The translations under genes and the position numbers were made by a program. From Dryocosmus kuriphilus (taxonomy: Eukaryota > Arthropoda > Insecta > Hymenoptera > Cynipidae), in assembly GCA_038277395.1 (NCBI GenBank), contig CM076190.1, positions 135,643,679 to 135,707,678 on the forward strand: a DNA stretch of 64,000 nucleotides, given 5' to 3'. Under the pieces are notes generated by a model. The model had not been told where the DNA came from. It worked only from the letters and a program-made list of their open reading frames with translations, and did not search any database. Positions 20,513 to 33,787 of this stretch are shown in pieces. Within the stretch, counting starts at the first letter, position 1. Each line of letters opens with the position of its first letter.

Positions 20513-22140
20513 AACTTAAGAAATTATAATGGGAATGGCAAAGCACATGTCCGAAACGAAAGTTCCTTGACTGGATTAAATAAGTGGACTTCGCGTGTGT
20601 TATAATATGTCTCGATTCTTTTACTGACTCATCTAAAATATTGTTAGCTTAAGAAAATGTGTCTCAAAAATTATGTCGGAAATTGTCTTTCGAAATGTGT
20701 CGAGAAATGTGCTTCATAATATTTGTCGGGAAATGGTACCTTGAAAGAAAATGGCGACAAATTTAATTCGTAATGGGTCGGAAAATTTATCTAGTGAATT
20801 AACTCGAGAAATTCATTTTGAGAATTTTACTTCGGAAATAGGTCGGGGATTTAGTTTTGGAAAAATGTTTCGCGAAAGATGTTTTAAAAATTTAGGCGAG
20901 GATCAAAGTTTATAGAAAATGTCTAGAGGCTTATTTGGAGTAGTTGTTTTTGAAAATCAGGTCGGTGAATTTACTTGGTAAAAATAGGTAAAGAATTATA
21001 AGAATTCTGTTCGACTACGTGGCAGATGTTTGAGCCACTAACTTTTCTTTTCCAGTTTTAAATTCAGGATTGTGTATTTATTCGTTTGTCTGGTAATGAG
21101 GTTAATTATATCTAGAGATTTTCTTTAAGTACGTGAACATTATTTTAGGTGTTATTTTAACTAACTATCCCATTACTCGAGTTCGGGGTTAGGTTCAATT
21201 AGTCTGATGGCCTTTGTTGGTCCGTTACCCGAATGTGTTGTCGAGGCTATGTACAATTTAGCCTGGTGGCCATTGTTTGTTCATTACCCGAGTATTCTTT
21301 CGAGGCTACGGATATGCACGCTTTTAGAGCCCTTAAGAGAAATAATATTTAAATTGAGTACAGGGCTAAATGAACAATTAGCCTGGCGGCCATTGTTTGT
21401 CCATTACTCGATCATCGTTGAGCTTTTAGTTTATTGGAAATATTAGTTGTCTTTTTATTTTGAAATTTGTAATATCTTTGGAAACCACATCCTGCGTTTA
21501 CACAAAGGGATATTTACTTCGAGATCGAATAAAGAATTGTGTTTGTGTTTTAAGATTTAGAACGTTTAACGAATGATTTGGAAATATTCCTTCATGGAGT
21601 TACCGTGTAGAGAAGCCTAGCTCTTTGCAGATTGATACTACTAACTGAATTTAAAATTCTTTTGAGGTTTTGTTATATCGGAATCATTAGGGATTCAGAT
21701 ACTTTTCTTTGAGATTGATGAACACACGTTCGATTGATTGGTGTATCATATCCTTCCCTTTTTTTTCGACGATAGATATCAAATAAAGTGTCAAATATTT
21801 TTAGTAGAAATGTTGTATCTATTTATTTACTCTGGAATTATGTGCCACCCTAATTAATTTACAACTCACGCCCAGCGCCAAACTAGAGCTAAATCATAAT
21901 TAATTTAAGTCCGGTACAAACTGCTCAAAGAATTTCTGGCGATATTGGTTTTATTTAAGTGGCGTTTAAAAATTTAGAACTTTCCGAGATTTATGTAAGT
22001 GGTCTCGGAACAGACCTAGTAGGCCAAAAACTTAAGAATCTAGAGGTAGAGTTTTTTCAATTTTATTTAAGATTTTCAGGAAGCAGTGCCGAAGGAAATA
22101 TTGAATAATTTATAAAAATATTACAATTGAATAAATAATC
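20513..22140. other. Non-coding block, possible LTR remnant
   Basis: No gene. Three spaced copies of a phrase like tagcctggtggccattgtttg followed by cattaccc occur near 21198, 21260 and 21377. The phrase recurs at about 33510. A polyadenylation-like aataaag is at 21783. The block could be an LTR of a family whose other fragment is 32240-33690; only this one motif links them. Confidence 0.3.
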
Positions 22141-22420
22141 TTGCAACATTTTATAGAGTATAAGGGCCCCCCCTAACAATGAAGTTACAGAAGCCTACTT
22201 TTTGACGGGCTGAATACAAATTACCGTCGTGTGTTGAAGAATGTTATACGAGAATTAAAAAGCCAAGCTAACTAGCGTAGAAAAACGTTTGAATTCTCTC
22301 GATAAATGGAAACTCGAAAGTATATTTTGTCTGAAGATATTAATATAACACCAAAGCGAAACTGTTGATTCGGCAAGGTATGTATTTTCCCGTATAAATA
22401 TGATTATCTTAACGATCCAA

Positions 22421-23145
22421 TCAGAGAACAATTACCGAAACTATCTGATTATTCTGTGAGGGTAATTTTAGGCCTCCTAAAATAATTACCGACATAACTT
22501 GAAAAGGTTCAATTTAATCTGCGATCTAATTAAATTAAAATTTTCCAAAGAAGCATGTGGCGCCAGTCAAAAGCCGAAGTTCGATATACAAAAACTATTC
22601 CAAAAAAAAAGGATACATGAGCATAAATCAAAATTGAGTGTAGTCGAAAGTGCCCTCGCAGAGTTTGACACCCGCGCTCCGAAATTCCGGTCGAGAAGAA
22701 TTTTTGGAAAAGGAATCTAAGCTTAGTTTTTCCCGGTGCCAGCAGGAGGAGTTCGTTTCAATTTTTTCCAAAAAAGTGACAGGTGATCTACTCAGAGAAC
22801 AATTACCGGAAACATCTGTTGATTCAGTGAGGTAATTTTAGCCTCCTAAATAATTGCCTCACACATATGCAAAAGGTTCATTATCCTGTCGTTTCGAATT
22901 AAATATAAAATTTTCAAGATCAGTGGCGCCCATCAACAGCGAAGTTCGACATACAAAAACATGTACAAAAAACAGAGACATGAGTATAAATCGAAAATGT
23001 GTGCTCGAAAAAGTGCACTCGCATAGGTGACACCGCGCCTCATCGAATTTCCGCAGAAGAATTTTGGAAAAGGATCTAAGCAAGCGTTCCGTGCCGGCTA
23101 GGAGGAGTTGTTTTCATTTTCCCCAAAATGAACAGGGTAAGGTTT
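22421..23145. repeat. Tandem duplication, about 370-bp unit, two copies
   Basis: The phrase tcagagaacaattaccg opens unit one at 22421 and unit two at 22792. Both contain a gtaattttagcctcctaaa block, a gccgaagttcgatatacaaaaac block and a ggaaaaggaatctaagc block in the same order. A third start is hinted at 23125-23140 (ccccaaaatgaacagggt). Copies differ by many small deletions. Confidence 0.75.
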
Positions 23146-23404
23146 TGCCCTGTCATAATTCATGCTTTCATTTTTGGAAATTACATGTATGTTTACTACT
23201 TATGTTGCGTATACTACAGAGCGGGCAGTAGAGGGCCGCACAAAACGATTTAGCTTGCTGTTGCAGTATCAGAAGAAGCGACGTCGGGAGGCCTACGCTG
23301 GGTAGTCGGAGTGGGGGGGACGCTCGGCTCGTGCTGTGACTTGGAGCCTGCCGTGCATTGTTGATTCTGTACATTAGTTGCGTTCGGACATTGCCCCATT
23401 CAAA

Positions 23405-23659
23405 ATGTTCCGTAGGCGCGGTCTCAGTGAGGCGGAAATAGTGAAATATCTGAAAGAAAATTATATCTCCCCGACCCAGTCTGGAGATGAGGGGTCTGAC
23501 AGCGAAGAGACGAAAGAGGAACCCGAGAGCGACGAAGACTTCGATCTCCAGGGGAATGTTTTTCTAGTTACAGTGAAGATAGTGCTTCCAGGGAGCTGGA
23601 CGATCCCTTGCCAGCTCCCCAAACTTTCTAATACATATTTATATATACTTTTCAAATGA
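23405..23659 (+). pseudogene. Acidic N-terminal fragment, PiggyBac-like?
   Basis: 84 codons from ATG. It starts MFRRRGLSEAEIVKYL, followed by an acidic serine-rich tract (EGSDSEETKEEPESDEDFD). A short basic start, a 'LSEAEI' helix and an acidic tract resemble the N-terminus of PiggyBac-type transposases. No catalytic region follows, and the frame appears to slip around 23560. Could also be the first exon of an unrelated acidic protein. Confidence 0.35.
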
Positions 23660-24180
23660 TTTTTAGACTAATGATGAAGTGCAGCCGATCTTAGAAGCCA
23701 GTAGAAAACAATGGAAGCCTTAAGTTACCGAATCAATCCTTGCCAGGCCTAGTAGGACGAGTAAACGACATACTCATCGCGAAAGAGAAGATAAATAACA
23801 CGGAGTACGAGTTACAGTCTGCTTCAAAAGCTGTAGATATTTGATATGAATCTTTCTTCGCATTGAAGCGACTTATTCATTGGAAAGCAATCACATCTGT
23901 TCATTCTTATAACGGCTGTCAATAAGCTAATAACAGCACTGAAGAAGATTAAAAATCAAGTAACTGATCCCTCGATCCCTTTCGAGTGAATAATGTTACT
24001 GAGTTTTACTTTTTACCAAAGGTTCATGTAAAAATTTGGTACATTTTTATATATACTTACTGATTTGGAAAGGGACAGCTGACAAAAAAATTGCTTTGTA
24101 CCCTTCATACCATGCTATACTTAAAGCCAAAAAGTTATGCTTTCCACCAGACATCCACATTACTAATGACGTACTAGTGA
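23660..24180. other. Spacer before satellite, no gene seen
   Basis: No sustained coding sequence. A short open stretch near 23740-23845 (LPGLVGRVNDILIAKEKIN) hints at a decayed exon but has no continuation. Confidence 0.35.
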
Positions 24181-26855
24181 CGTAACGATTAATAGTCGAA
24201 ATGAGTTAACGCAATTGCCAATCATGGTCAAGCCTCGACGCTGAACCTACGCTCTACATAATCGCTGTTTTCGAGACTCCTATCACTAAATTGGACGTGC
24301 GTACTCTGGCATTGCGGTCCATAGTCGGACAACAATAAGAAATGATTCCTTAATCTACCCCCTTAATCTAGACTCGGATCTTGCTGACTTCAGCCTAGTT
24401 GAAGCGGGCGTCTCTCAAGAAAACGGACGGCGTGAGTCAAAAACCACGAGTTCCGATAATGATTCTAGTGAAAAAGATCCAATGCAGTTTGATGACGCTT
24501 GCAGTGGTGTAACGACTAATAGTCGAAATGAGTTAACGCAATTGCCAATCATGGTCAGGCCTCGACCCTGACCCTACGCTCTACATAATCGTTGTTTTTC
24601 GAGAATCCTATCACTAAATTGGATGTGGGTACTTTGGGGTTGGCGGCCAATAGTCCACACAACAAAAAGAAATGATGACTTAATCTACCCCCTTAATCTA
24701 GACTCGGATCTTGGCCGACTTCAGCCTAGTTGAAGCGGGCGTCTCTCAGAAAAAACGGACGGCGTGAGTCAAAAACCACGAGTTCCGATAATGATTCTAG
24801 TGAAAAAGATCCAATGCAGTTTGATGACGCTTGCAGTGATGTAACGAACTAATATCGAAATGAGTTAACGCAATTACCAATCAGGTCAAGCCTCGACGCT
24901 GACCCTACCTCTACATAATCGTTTGTTTTCGAGAATCCTACACTAAATTGGATGTGGGTACTTTGGGATTGCGGCCAATAGTCACACAACAAAAGAAATG
25001 ATGACTAATCTACCCCCTTAATCTAGACTCGGAATCTTGGCTGACTTCAGCCTAGTTGAAGCGGGCGTCTCTCAAGAAAACGGACGGCGTGATCAAAAAC
25101 TACGAGCCGAAATTTTGACCTATGAAAAAGATCCAAAGCAGTTTTATGACCTTGTAGTAATTGGGAAGGGAATAAAAGTCCCCGTGAGTTAACGCAATTT
25201 CAAATCATGGGCCCACCTCGACGCGACCCACCTCTACATAATCGTTTTTTTTTCGGGGTCCATCACTAAATGGGTGTGCGTACTCTGAGATTGCGTCCAA
25301 GTCGGACAACAAAGAAATGATGACTTAACTACCACCTTAAACAGACTCGATCTTGGGTGACTTTAGCCTATTGAGGCGGGGGTCTCTCAAAAACCGAAGG
25401 GGTGATCCAAAAAAACCCCGAGGTCCGATAATGATTAGTGAAAAAAATCCAAAGCATTTTTAACGCTTGCAGTGATGTAACACTAATAGTCGAAATGATT
25501 AACGCAATTTCCAACAGGTCAACCTCGACGCTGAACCTACCTCTACATAATCGTTTTTTTCGAGAACCTATCATAAAATTGGGTGCGGACTTTGGGATTG
25601 CGGCCAATATCCACAAAAAAAAAGAAATGATACTTTCACCCCCTTTAAACAGACTCGGATCTTGGCTGACTTCGGGCCCAAATTGAACGGGCGTCTCTCA
25701 AGAAAACGGACGCTGAGTCAAAAACTACGAGTTCCGATTATGACTCTAAAAAATATCTAACGGAGTTAGATGACCTTGTAGTAATGGGAAAGAATAATAT
25801 CACGATGATTAAAGAATTTCAAATCATGGGCCGGCCTCGACGCTGACCCTACGCTCTACATAATCGTTTTTTTTCGAGACTCCTATCACAAATTGGACGG
25901 GCGTACTCACATTGCGGTCCATAGTCGGACAACAATAAAAATGATTTCTTAAAACTACCCCCTTAACCTAGACCGGATTTTTTGGGTGACTTTAGCCTAT
26001 TGAGGGGGGGTCCTCAAAAAAACCGAAGGCGTACCCAAAAACCCCGATTCCGATAAGATTCTAGTGAAAAAGATCTAAAGCAGTTTGATGACGCTTGCAG
26101 TGATGTAACGACAATAGTCGAAATGATTTTAAAGCAATTTCCAATCATGGTCAAGCCTCGACGCTGAACCACCTCTAATAATCGTTTTTTTTCGAGAAAC
26201 CCACACTAAATTGGATGTCGGCTTGGGGTTGCGGGCCCAAAGTCCAAAAAACAAAAAAAAAAAGATGACTTAATCTACCCCCTAATCTAACCGGGCTTGG
26301 CCGACTTCACCTAGTTTAAGCGGGCGTCTCTCAAAAAAACGGGAAGGGGTGAATCAAAAAAACAGTTCCATAATGACTCATGAAAAAGATCTAATGTAGT
26401 TTGATGACGCTGCATGATGTAACGACTAAAGTCGAAATGATTTCGCAATACCACATGGTCGGCCTCGACGCTGACCCTACCTCTACACAACGTGTTTTTC
26501 GAGAATCCCATCACTAAATTGGGCGGCACTCTGAGTTTGCGGTCCATAGTCGACAACACTAAAAAATGTTCTTAACTACCCCTTTTAACCTAGATTGGGA
26601 TCTTGGCTAAAAATTTCACCTATGAGGGGGGCCTCTAAAGGGAAACCGAAGGCTGATCAAAAACTACGAGTCCCGATAATGATCTAGTGAAAAAGATCTA
26701 AGAGTTAGATGAACCTTGTATGATTAACACTAATATCGAGAAAATTAACGCAATTTCCAATCAATACGGGCCTCGACGCTGACCCTACCTCTACATCATC
26801 GGTTTTTTTCGAGAACCCTATCCTAAATGGATGTGGGACTCTGGGGCGTATGGGA
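24180..26855. repeat. Satellite array, about 320-bp unit, eight to nine copies
   Basis: The word gtaacgactaatagtcgaaatgag and its variants start units at about 24182, 24509, 24841, 25158, 25477, 25781, 26104, 26419 and 26720. Each unit has cctcgacgctgaccctac, ctacataatcgtt, atctacccccttaatctagactcgg and gcgggcgtctctcaa. The first two or three units are well preserved. Later ones lose single bases throughout and shrink to about 300 bp, as in a poorly resolved repeat consensus. Some units (4, 6, 9) carry a variant atgaccttgtagtaat in place of gatgacgcttgcagtgatg. Confidence 0.9.
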
Positions 26856-27480
26856 CGCTCAAAAGCGGAGGCCCCCCCGAGCGGAATTTGGAAGATGATT
26901 TCCAATTCAGATTTTAGGGACCCCTTTTTCTAAGGAAAAATAATCCGCACTGAATACATGAAACTTCTACTTCCTTTTTGAAGATGAGATTCTAATCATT
27001 AACAATGGGCAAATTAAAACAGAAACAAAAAGGGAGGGGGGGCACGTAAAACTCTGAATTCTCAGGGGTTATTCGCCCTTACCTTTCTTTTGTATAAAAA
27101 CCAAAAAAACAAACAAAAATTACGTACAGTAAAAAATCACTTTTTACCAAAAAAAATTTTTAAAAAGGATTTTTGGCAACAATCTCAAAACTTCGCTAAA
27201 CTGTCAAGAAGAGGAAAACTGCACCAAATTTTTAGTCGGCCCGGGAATACAAGATGCCTTCCCAGTGAGTTTTTGGAACGAACAAGCTTCTGCTCGTTCC
27301 AAGCTAAATCAAAAAATTAAGAAATTAGCTATCCTACTCACGGGACGATAGCCATAACGCGTCGAGGATTGGCTTACAGCAATATCAGGTATTTGAGATA
27401 AGAAGCCCGACTGGGTTCCTTCGGAACTGTTTTTGTCCCCCCTTCAATTTTCTTCCGATAGGATAATCTATTTTAAAACC
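26856..27480. other. Low-complexity spacer, no gene seen
   Basis: Short open stretches but no recognisable protein. Base-run-rich sequence (gcccccccgagcgg, agggaggggggg) suggests unreliable consensus. Confidence 0.4.
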
Positions 27481-27569
27481 CGGTCGGATTTTTCTTCCCC
27501 TTTTTGGGGGCTTGTTTTGCGATGGGTATTGGGTATTTCCTGGGGATCTGCCATTTTTCCTGGATTCAT

Positions 27570-28095
27570 TAGGGAGGTGAAATAGAATAAATTCCTTTTA
27601 CCAAAGGGGCAAAAGGGGACTAATTGCTTTCTGGAAAATGTCACTTCCCCAGACGGCGCAAATAAAATTTTCAAAAATTTCTAAGAGTTTAAAATTTAAC
27701 AATTAATTCACTTTCAACAATTTAGCATTACTGTGCATAATTCCAAATTTCTAATAGTTAATTAATCCTTTACAAACGGCAAAAGGGGTTTAAAAGATTT
27801 TCCGGGAAAAATTTCACTTCCCCAAACGCCGCAAATAAATTTTTTAAAAATTCATAGATTTAAATTGAAAAATTAATTCATTTTAAATAATTTCGAATAT
27901 TGTCAAAATTTCCAAACTTCTAAAATTAATTAATCCTTTTGCCAAAGGGCACAAGGGACTAATTGACTTTCCGAAAAATGTCACTTCGCCAAACGGCGCA
28001 AATGCAATTTTCAAAAATTCTATAGAGTTTAAAATTTTAAAAAAATAATTTTATTTTCAACAATTTGAAACATCATTCAAAATTTCAAGCCAAAA
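27570..28095. repeat. Tandem repeat, about 170-bp unit, three copies
   Basis: The phrase tcacttcccc(a)gacggcgcaaat and its variants occur at 27641, 27814 and 27981. Each is preceded by a ccaaaggggcaaaaggg-type block and followed by tttcaaaaatt...aattaattca. Period 173 then 167 bp. Confidence 0.8.
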
Positions 28096-28860
28096 AAATT
28101 CAAAGGGCCGATTTGCCCAAACCCCACAAAAGGTCAAATTGAAGCTTTTCTCGAAATTTAAACCTGCAACCAGCGTAATGCGAAATTTTGGAATTTTTAT
28201 GTATGCTTAAAATTGAATAAGCGAATTATATAAATCACATATAACATAAAAATATACAGTCAAAATACACAACAAAATAACAATCATATGTACAATGAAA
28301 ATCAAAAAGATCAATGTTTTAATTTTTAAGTTCAAAATTTTTCTGACAAAAAGACGGGAACCCGTAGTAACAAAATAGTTGAAAAATAGGAAGATGCAAA
28401 AGTAACAAGAATTACGATAGCATGGGTGAATGGGGGAAATAACAAGGATACGACCCCCCCGCTGCCACCAACACACTCTCCTATTCCCAGCGTAGTAAAC
28501 GAGAAAAGGGGCCACAACACTCTGATAATTTTCTGGGGTGAAACGCACACTGCAGAGAAGAGAGAACACTAGAATTAATGAACAACAAAAGGGACGAAGG
28601 GGTTTTTGGGTCGCGCCCTGTCTGAAAAATTTTAATGTTAGAAGGTGAACGGCAATACTTACGTGCTCGTTACATAGCCCAACTGTACACGGCGTCATGA
28701 CGACTCACGACCGGGGGTCACAATCCCCACCACTCCCTCTCCACTTACTGGCTGTACCCAGAAGGAAAAAGGGCCCACGCTAAAAGGTTTTGGGGAGAGT
28801 TCGCCGGGGAGCGCTGGGGGCTGCACTCGGTGAAACTCACTGATCGCTCTACAAACGGGC
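28096..28860. other. Spacer, no gene seen
   Basis: AT-rich to 28330, then moderately GC-rich. Minus-strand open stretches of 72-163 codons exist at 28207-28698, but the longer has no recognisable domain and mixed composition, so it is not called. Confidence 0.4.
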
Positions 28861-29420
28861 GCACCTATAGAGAGCGACCGGGAACCGACGCTAGACAGAC
28901 CCTAGGGGGCACCCGCCGGGCTCGTGGGTTTACTGGCGCAACTAAACCCCCGGGCCGGTCGTAGGGTTTTGTCGGTCCCAACAAACGGGCCCACCTGGGT
29001 ATCGTCCCCAAACAACTTCCGTTTGGGAGACCCACCCGACACGTGGGTAACTGGGGCAACTATGGCCACCTGTGGGGCAAAGGGGTACTCGGGGTTAAAA
29101 AACCCACCCCCCGGATCTTCCCGAAACCGACGTGACTCGACAACGCCTCGATACGTGCAAACTGGGGCACCCAGGCCACCTATCGAGTTAAGGGATCGCT
29201 GCCCCCCCACGGGCACCTATCCCGGTTCGACCCCCACCGACCCACTGAAACCTCGACGGACCCCTCGATACTGGCTAACTGGCGCACCCATGGCCACCTA
29301 TCGAGTAAGGGATACGCTGGCTCCAGCAGCCGTCCCGGGTCAAACCCACCCCCCCCCCTAACCGCTCTCGACCGACCGGACCGACGCAACTCGACCTACC
29401 CCACCGCACCGCCTACCCCC
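28860..29420. repeat. GC-rich tandem repeat, about 115-bp unit
   Basis: Units share aactggcgcacccatggccacctatcgagtaagggatacgctgg-type sequence; the aactgg anchor is at about 28929, 29048, 29159 and 29276. The block is far more GC-rich than its surroundings, and long ORFs on both strands are by-products of the low stop density. Confidence 0.65.
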
Positions 29421-31950
29421 GCACAGAGTAAAAAACTCGGGAACGACCCCCCGCCTCGTCACCGACAATCCGCATGGGCACCGCTTTTAAGCACCCCGGA
29501 AATGTTTCTAGGCTGCCACGTGAATTCCCGGCCCCACCACGCCGGGGTTGCGGCGTTTTCCGACGTCCCCCCGACCGTCGACACCGGGCCCTCCCCCCAC
29601 CTCCGAGCCTCACGGCGCACTAGCACCGTTCTTAGGTTAAGGTCGTACACTGCACACACACACAACATGCACCGCGCTTTCACTCTCACCCACTTAAAAA
29701 CTTTTCAACCCTCCACACACCCACGCACACTTCGACACAAACACAAAAACCGTTACACCACATTATTTTAAAGGGTAGAATGGTACTCTAAGGGAATAAA
29801 CCCGTCATTTTCGAAATTTATCCCCAAAACGAAGTTTTTTCAATGTGTTTACCCGCCCAAAAACCCGGGCTGACTGAAGCATCCCGGGGGACAAACCACC
29901 ACTAAGACACATCATTACAAAGGGAATACTATGACAGAATTGAGAAAAAAACAGAGAAAGTAGGGAAACACGATAATTAAACGACGCCCGGGGGTCCAAG
30001 TCCAAAGGAAGATGAGTAAGAAGAAGGAAGACATTAGAAAAGGAAGAGAAAGGATTCCAGTGAAGGAGAAAATATGGCCGGGACGATACGAAAGTGCGAA
30101 AGAACATAAGGGGGGGGGAAGTTTCGAAGAGGATCAACGATGCAGCAAAAGAAGAGCGAGGACCAATGTTGGGGGAGTTGGGTAGGAATTGTGTATTTTT
30201 GGGAAAGGGGAGAAAATTTTATACGAATGAAGCAAAAGAGTAGGAGGAAAAATTGTGGGGAGGAAAAATAAAGGGGAAAAGTAGAGATGGAAGGCGCTTT
30301 TTGGTTTTGTAGTTTAAAGATGCGATAGATAGGATTTTTTTGTTGTCGTTCGGGTCAAAAATGCGACAGCGTCTAAAGTTTTTGTTTATATCTTCAAACA
30401 TTCCCAATGGGTTACTCCCTATTTTGATGTTTTGGGGAAATGGAAAGGTGGTTTTAAAGAACCCAGGGTTTTTTTTTAAGACAAATGCGTGAGGGGAAGG
30501 GACCAAAAAAACAAATGGCCAAAACACAACCCCGGTTTCATCATGAGGGAGAAAAATTTTGACCGAATCCACAGGAACCAGTGACTACAGAGAGGCATTT
30601 AGTCCAGCAACACAGTCCGGGCCCTCAGACCTCCAACACTGATAAGCTAGAAGGAAAAAAAGGGAAAAGTATGTTCAGTTTCGCTCATCAAAAAAATTTT
30701 TTAAACATAAATTCTAAGTAACACACCGCACTTTTTTGACCTTCGGTATTTCGGCCTCCATGACGCATTGTTTGTTTGTAAGTTAATATTTGTTTAATTC
30801 GCTTTTCCCCTTTTATTCTTTATGTAAATACTATGAGGAACTTATTGTGGTCTTGGGTTAGAGCTAAAGGGAAATCTGTCATCACTTTGGAGTCATCGAC
30901 TAAGGGTTCGTTGTCAAAATAGTCTTTTTAAAGAATTTTTTGCAAGGAAACCGCAAGATTTTTTGAACAATTATTTATTAAAAGTTAAAGTGCCATATAA
31001 TAGTAATTTTCGTTTAATTTTCAATAAAAAATATCTATATTTGCAAATAGAAGGTTATGGCGCAGGACTTTGCTTGGAAAAACCGGTTTGCGGTGACACT
31101 TTTTCGCAAGTCGGATGATCCGAATACAAAAATGATACGGATTTAGTTAAATTATAATATTATCTAGTCTTTAAAACAAAGCATAAGAAGAATAAAAAAT
31201 CTGGAATAAAATGGCGACCGATCAAAGTCAAGAGTTCAATTTTTACTGCAAAAAAGCGATTTTTTTTTCGGCTATTAAAAAAAGAGTATTTGTTTTAAAA
31301 AAAAAATCATCGATTAAAGACTAATTTTTATAAATTTTAAAAAAGCCTACAAGTTTGAATAAAATCGGTTTATTAGTTTTCGAGTAATTAGTGTCACCGA
31401 CTTGAGAAACGTCATTTGAGAAAAACGCGTTTAAGGTTTTTGAAGTTACTTACATTGAATCGTCTATTCGAGGCCCATAAAGTAGACCTTCTGCTGAAGT
31501 TGCCGATTCCAAAAATAAATTTGATTTGTCTGCGAAGCAATCTTCCTTCGCGAGTATTCTCTGCCGCGCGGTTTTCTGCCAGAGAAATTCAAGCAGAATT
31601 TATTTATTTAATTTATTTATTCGACTGAAGCGATCTAACGCACATATCCTTCAAGGTCATATATCTCAGTCAATTTTTGCTGGATCAACTTAAAACTTAT
31701 AGGACGCATTTCAGAATGACATACTTTAAGAAAATATAAAAAAGAAAAAATCGATTTTTTGAAAATTACAACTAGGGGTAACCACTTAAGCGAGGCTTCT
31801 TCAGTTCTGAGGCCTTCATTTCACTTTCTTCGGGTTACTCCAGGTTTCGTCAAGTCTCTACTGCTGGCAGTCCAAGAGCCTAGGCAGGTTCCGGGTGCAG
31901 ACGCAGAGAAGAAAATTGCCTCCAAATTACTATAGTTGCAGGTAATGTGG
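29421..31950. other. Long spacer, no gene seen
   Basis: GC-rich to 29640, then purine-rich and finally AT-rich. ORFs of up to 117 codons on the minus strand (30219-30572) have no recognisable motif. The base-run-rich 29760-30600 part resembles error-prone consensus. Confidence 0.4.
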
Positions 31951-31953
31951 ACT

Positions 31954-32082
31954 AATTTATCGTATCGGGCGAAATGACCACAAAATCCGTCATTGGATAG
32001 GCATTTCCGCCAAATTTATCGTAACAGGCGAAATGACCACAAGGTCCGTCACTGGACAGGCATTTCCGCCAAACTTATCGGA
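31954..32082. repeat. Tandem repeat, 59-bp unit, two copies plus a partial
   Basis: The phrase aatttatcgtatcgggcgaaatgaccacaa starts at 31954 and recurs at 32013; a third partial copy (aacttatcgg) starts at 32072. Both full units contain ggcatttccgcca. Confidence 0.85.
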
Positions 32083-32239
32083 GAACATAACTAAAGTTTG
32101 CACGTTTCTCAAAGTTGCTTGAGGATTGTGTGGAAAACCACCCTACATCTGCCGGCCGCAAGGTTTTATCCGACAATCCTCACCTTGGAGTTTAACCATC
32201 CCTTCGCAGTCTCGAATCCTTCAATTCTGATTCGCGCCT

Positions 32240-33696
32240 AAAGTAATGGCTCATTGTGGGAAGGAAGGAAGGGAGTGGAGAGAAGAGACGGCAGCGAAGC
32301 AGACTTACGGACAGCAGTCGACATCATCCTCTCTCTCTCTCTCTCTCGATCGCAAGAGTCCCGTAGCTTATTTCCAGCGTTTATGGTCCCTTTCTCTCGC
32401 CTGTCGACCTCCCCCCCCCCCCCTGGTCACTCCTTGCTACAGCGCGTTCTCGTAACTGAACACTCTTCTCTGTAAGTTCAAGGTATCGACAGTGCCTGCG
32501 ATTTGGTTACGATCGATCGATTTAGTCTTTCTTACTCAGCGTAAAGTGAGTTTAAGGTATGATTTCAATTTTCTTAATGGCCTAGCCAGGTCCTTTTGAA
32601 AACATGCATATATTTATTAATTGTTAAAATTTCGTGGGACTCCCTGCTGGATGATTTAATTAATGTACAATTTGATTTCGCGAAATGTGTAGCGCTTAAG
32701 TTTTCCCCATAATGGAATGCCGGTGTTTAACTTTTCCATTATCCGCGCGGTATCTTTTCTCTTATTTAGGATGCAGTAGTACAGTTTTCCTTTCGACCAT
32801 TTTCTCCATCTCCACGTGTGTATCTGATCCCTTTTCTCTCTTTTGTGTAAATTGTCGACATACGAGACACGTAACGATGTGTTTCCGACCTGTCACTTTG
32901 ACCCTAGCGACCCTGACTTAACCCGTAAATCTATTTGAATCGTTCGCCTTCATAGTATATTTTGCGATTTGTTTTCCCTTTGTCCTCAACCCCTTGCTGT
33001 GGTTCCTTGACCCTAGAGATTTCGCATATCAGGATTTAAGTATGTATTATGGACCCATCAGGTAATATAATTGTAAATTCTTTAGAGTAGAGACCTTTTT
33101 GAGACCCAATAAATCGTAATATAGTAGTCCTTCCTTTTTCTTTGTGAGCTACGAATTCCTGTTATGTTTCATCTCCCTAGCGCAATTAAGTTAACGATTT
33201 CTTTAGAATTGGATAGTATAATTATGGTTACTCGTATTTTGAATTTACTGATTGTTATCACCCAATTAATGTAATTATTTAACGGTGGAGTTGGATGTTT
33301 AATAAACTGTCAATCCGTTTTATATTTTTAATGAAGTCTTGCCAAATATTCATTCGAACTTTCCCCCTCTACCTCAGAGCTGAGCTAGCTATGCCTTCGA
33401 GATTTCTTTTTGGTCTTTTCGCGAGTTTCTTATTTTTCTAAACACTGTAATAAATTACCATTTTAGTACTTTGGGTTATTCGGAACTCAAGCTCGGGCTA
33501 TAGATGATTAGCCTGATGGCCTTTGTTCATTCTATTACCCGACTGGTGTCTGATTTACAGTTAGTTTGATTTTAGGAAGTATGATTCATTATCGTTTCTA
33601 GTTAGGATATTTTGGAGTGTACTTTATTATCGTTTCTAGTATAGAATATTTCTGGGTTTTATTTAGGATATCTTGTTTGATGGCTGGCGCCCACCC
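32240..33696 (+). mobile_element. Possible LTR remnant ending at a PBS-like site
   Basis: A non-coding block with a CT-rich start (tctctctctctctctctc at 32332) and a donor-like ctctgtaagttc at 32466. Polyadenylation-like aataaa words occur at 33107 and 33301. At 33685-33695 it ends in TGGCGCCCACC, ten of eleven bases identical to the primer binding site of the Gypsy element at 5744. A short gag-like coding fragment follows at 33788. No matching second LTR is in the window, so this is tentative. Confidence 0.35.
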
Positions 33697-33787
33697 GGTT
33701 AGTTATTTTCGTATCTTAGGATAGAGTTGTGCGGGGCCCCTAAGGACCAAAAACATCAAAAAAAGGAGGGGGGGGCTGCGTCACACA

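Noticed and set aside
28207..28698. 163-codon minus-strand frame
   Set aside because: No recognisable domain, mixed composition and no splice or promoter support.
28902..29389. Several overlapping frames on both strands
   Set aside because: They arise because the GC-rich 115-bp repeat has few stops; no domain is visible in any of them.
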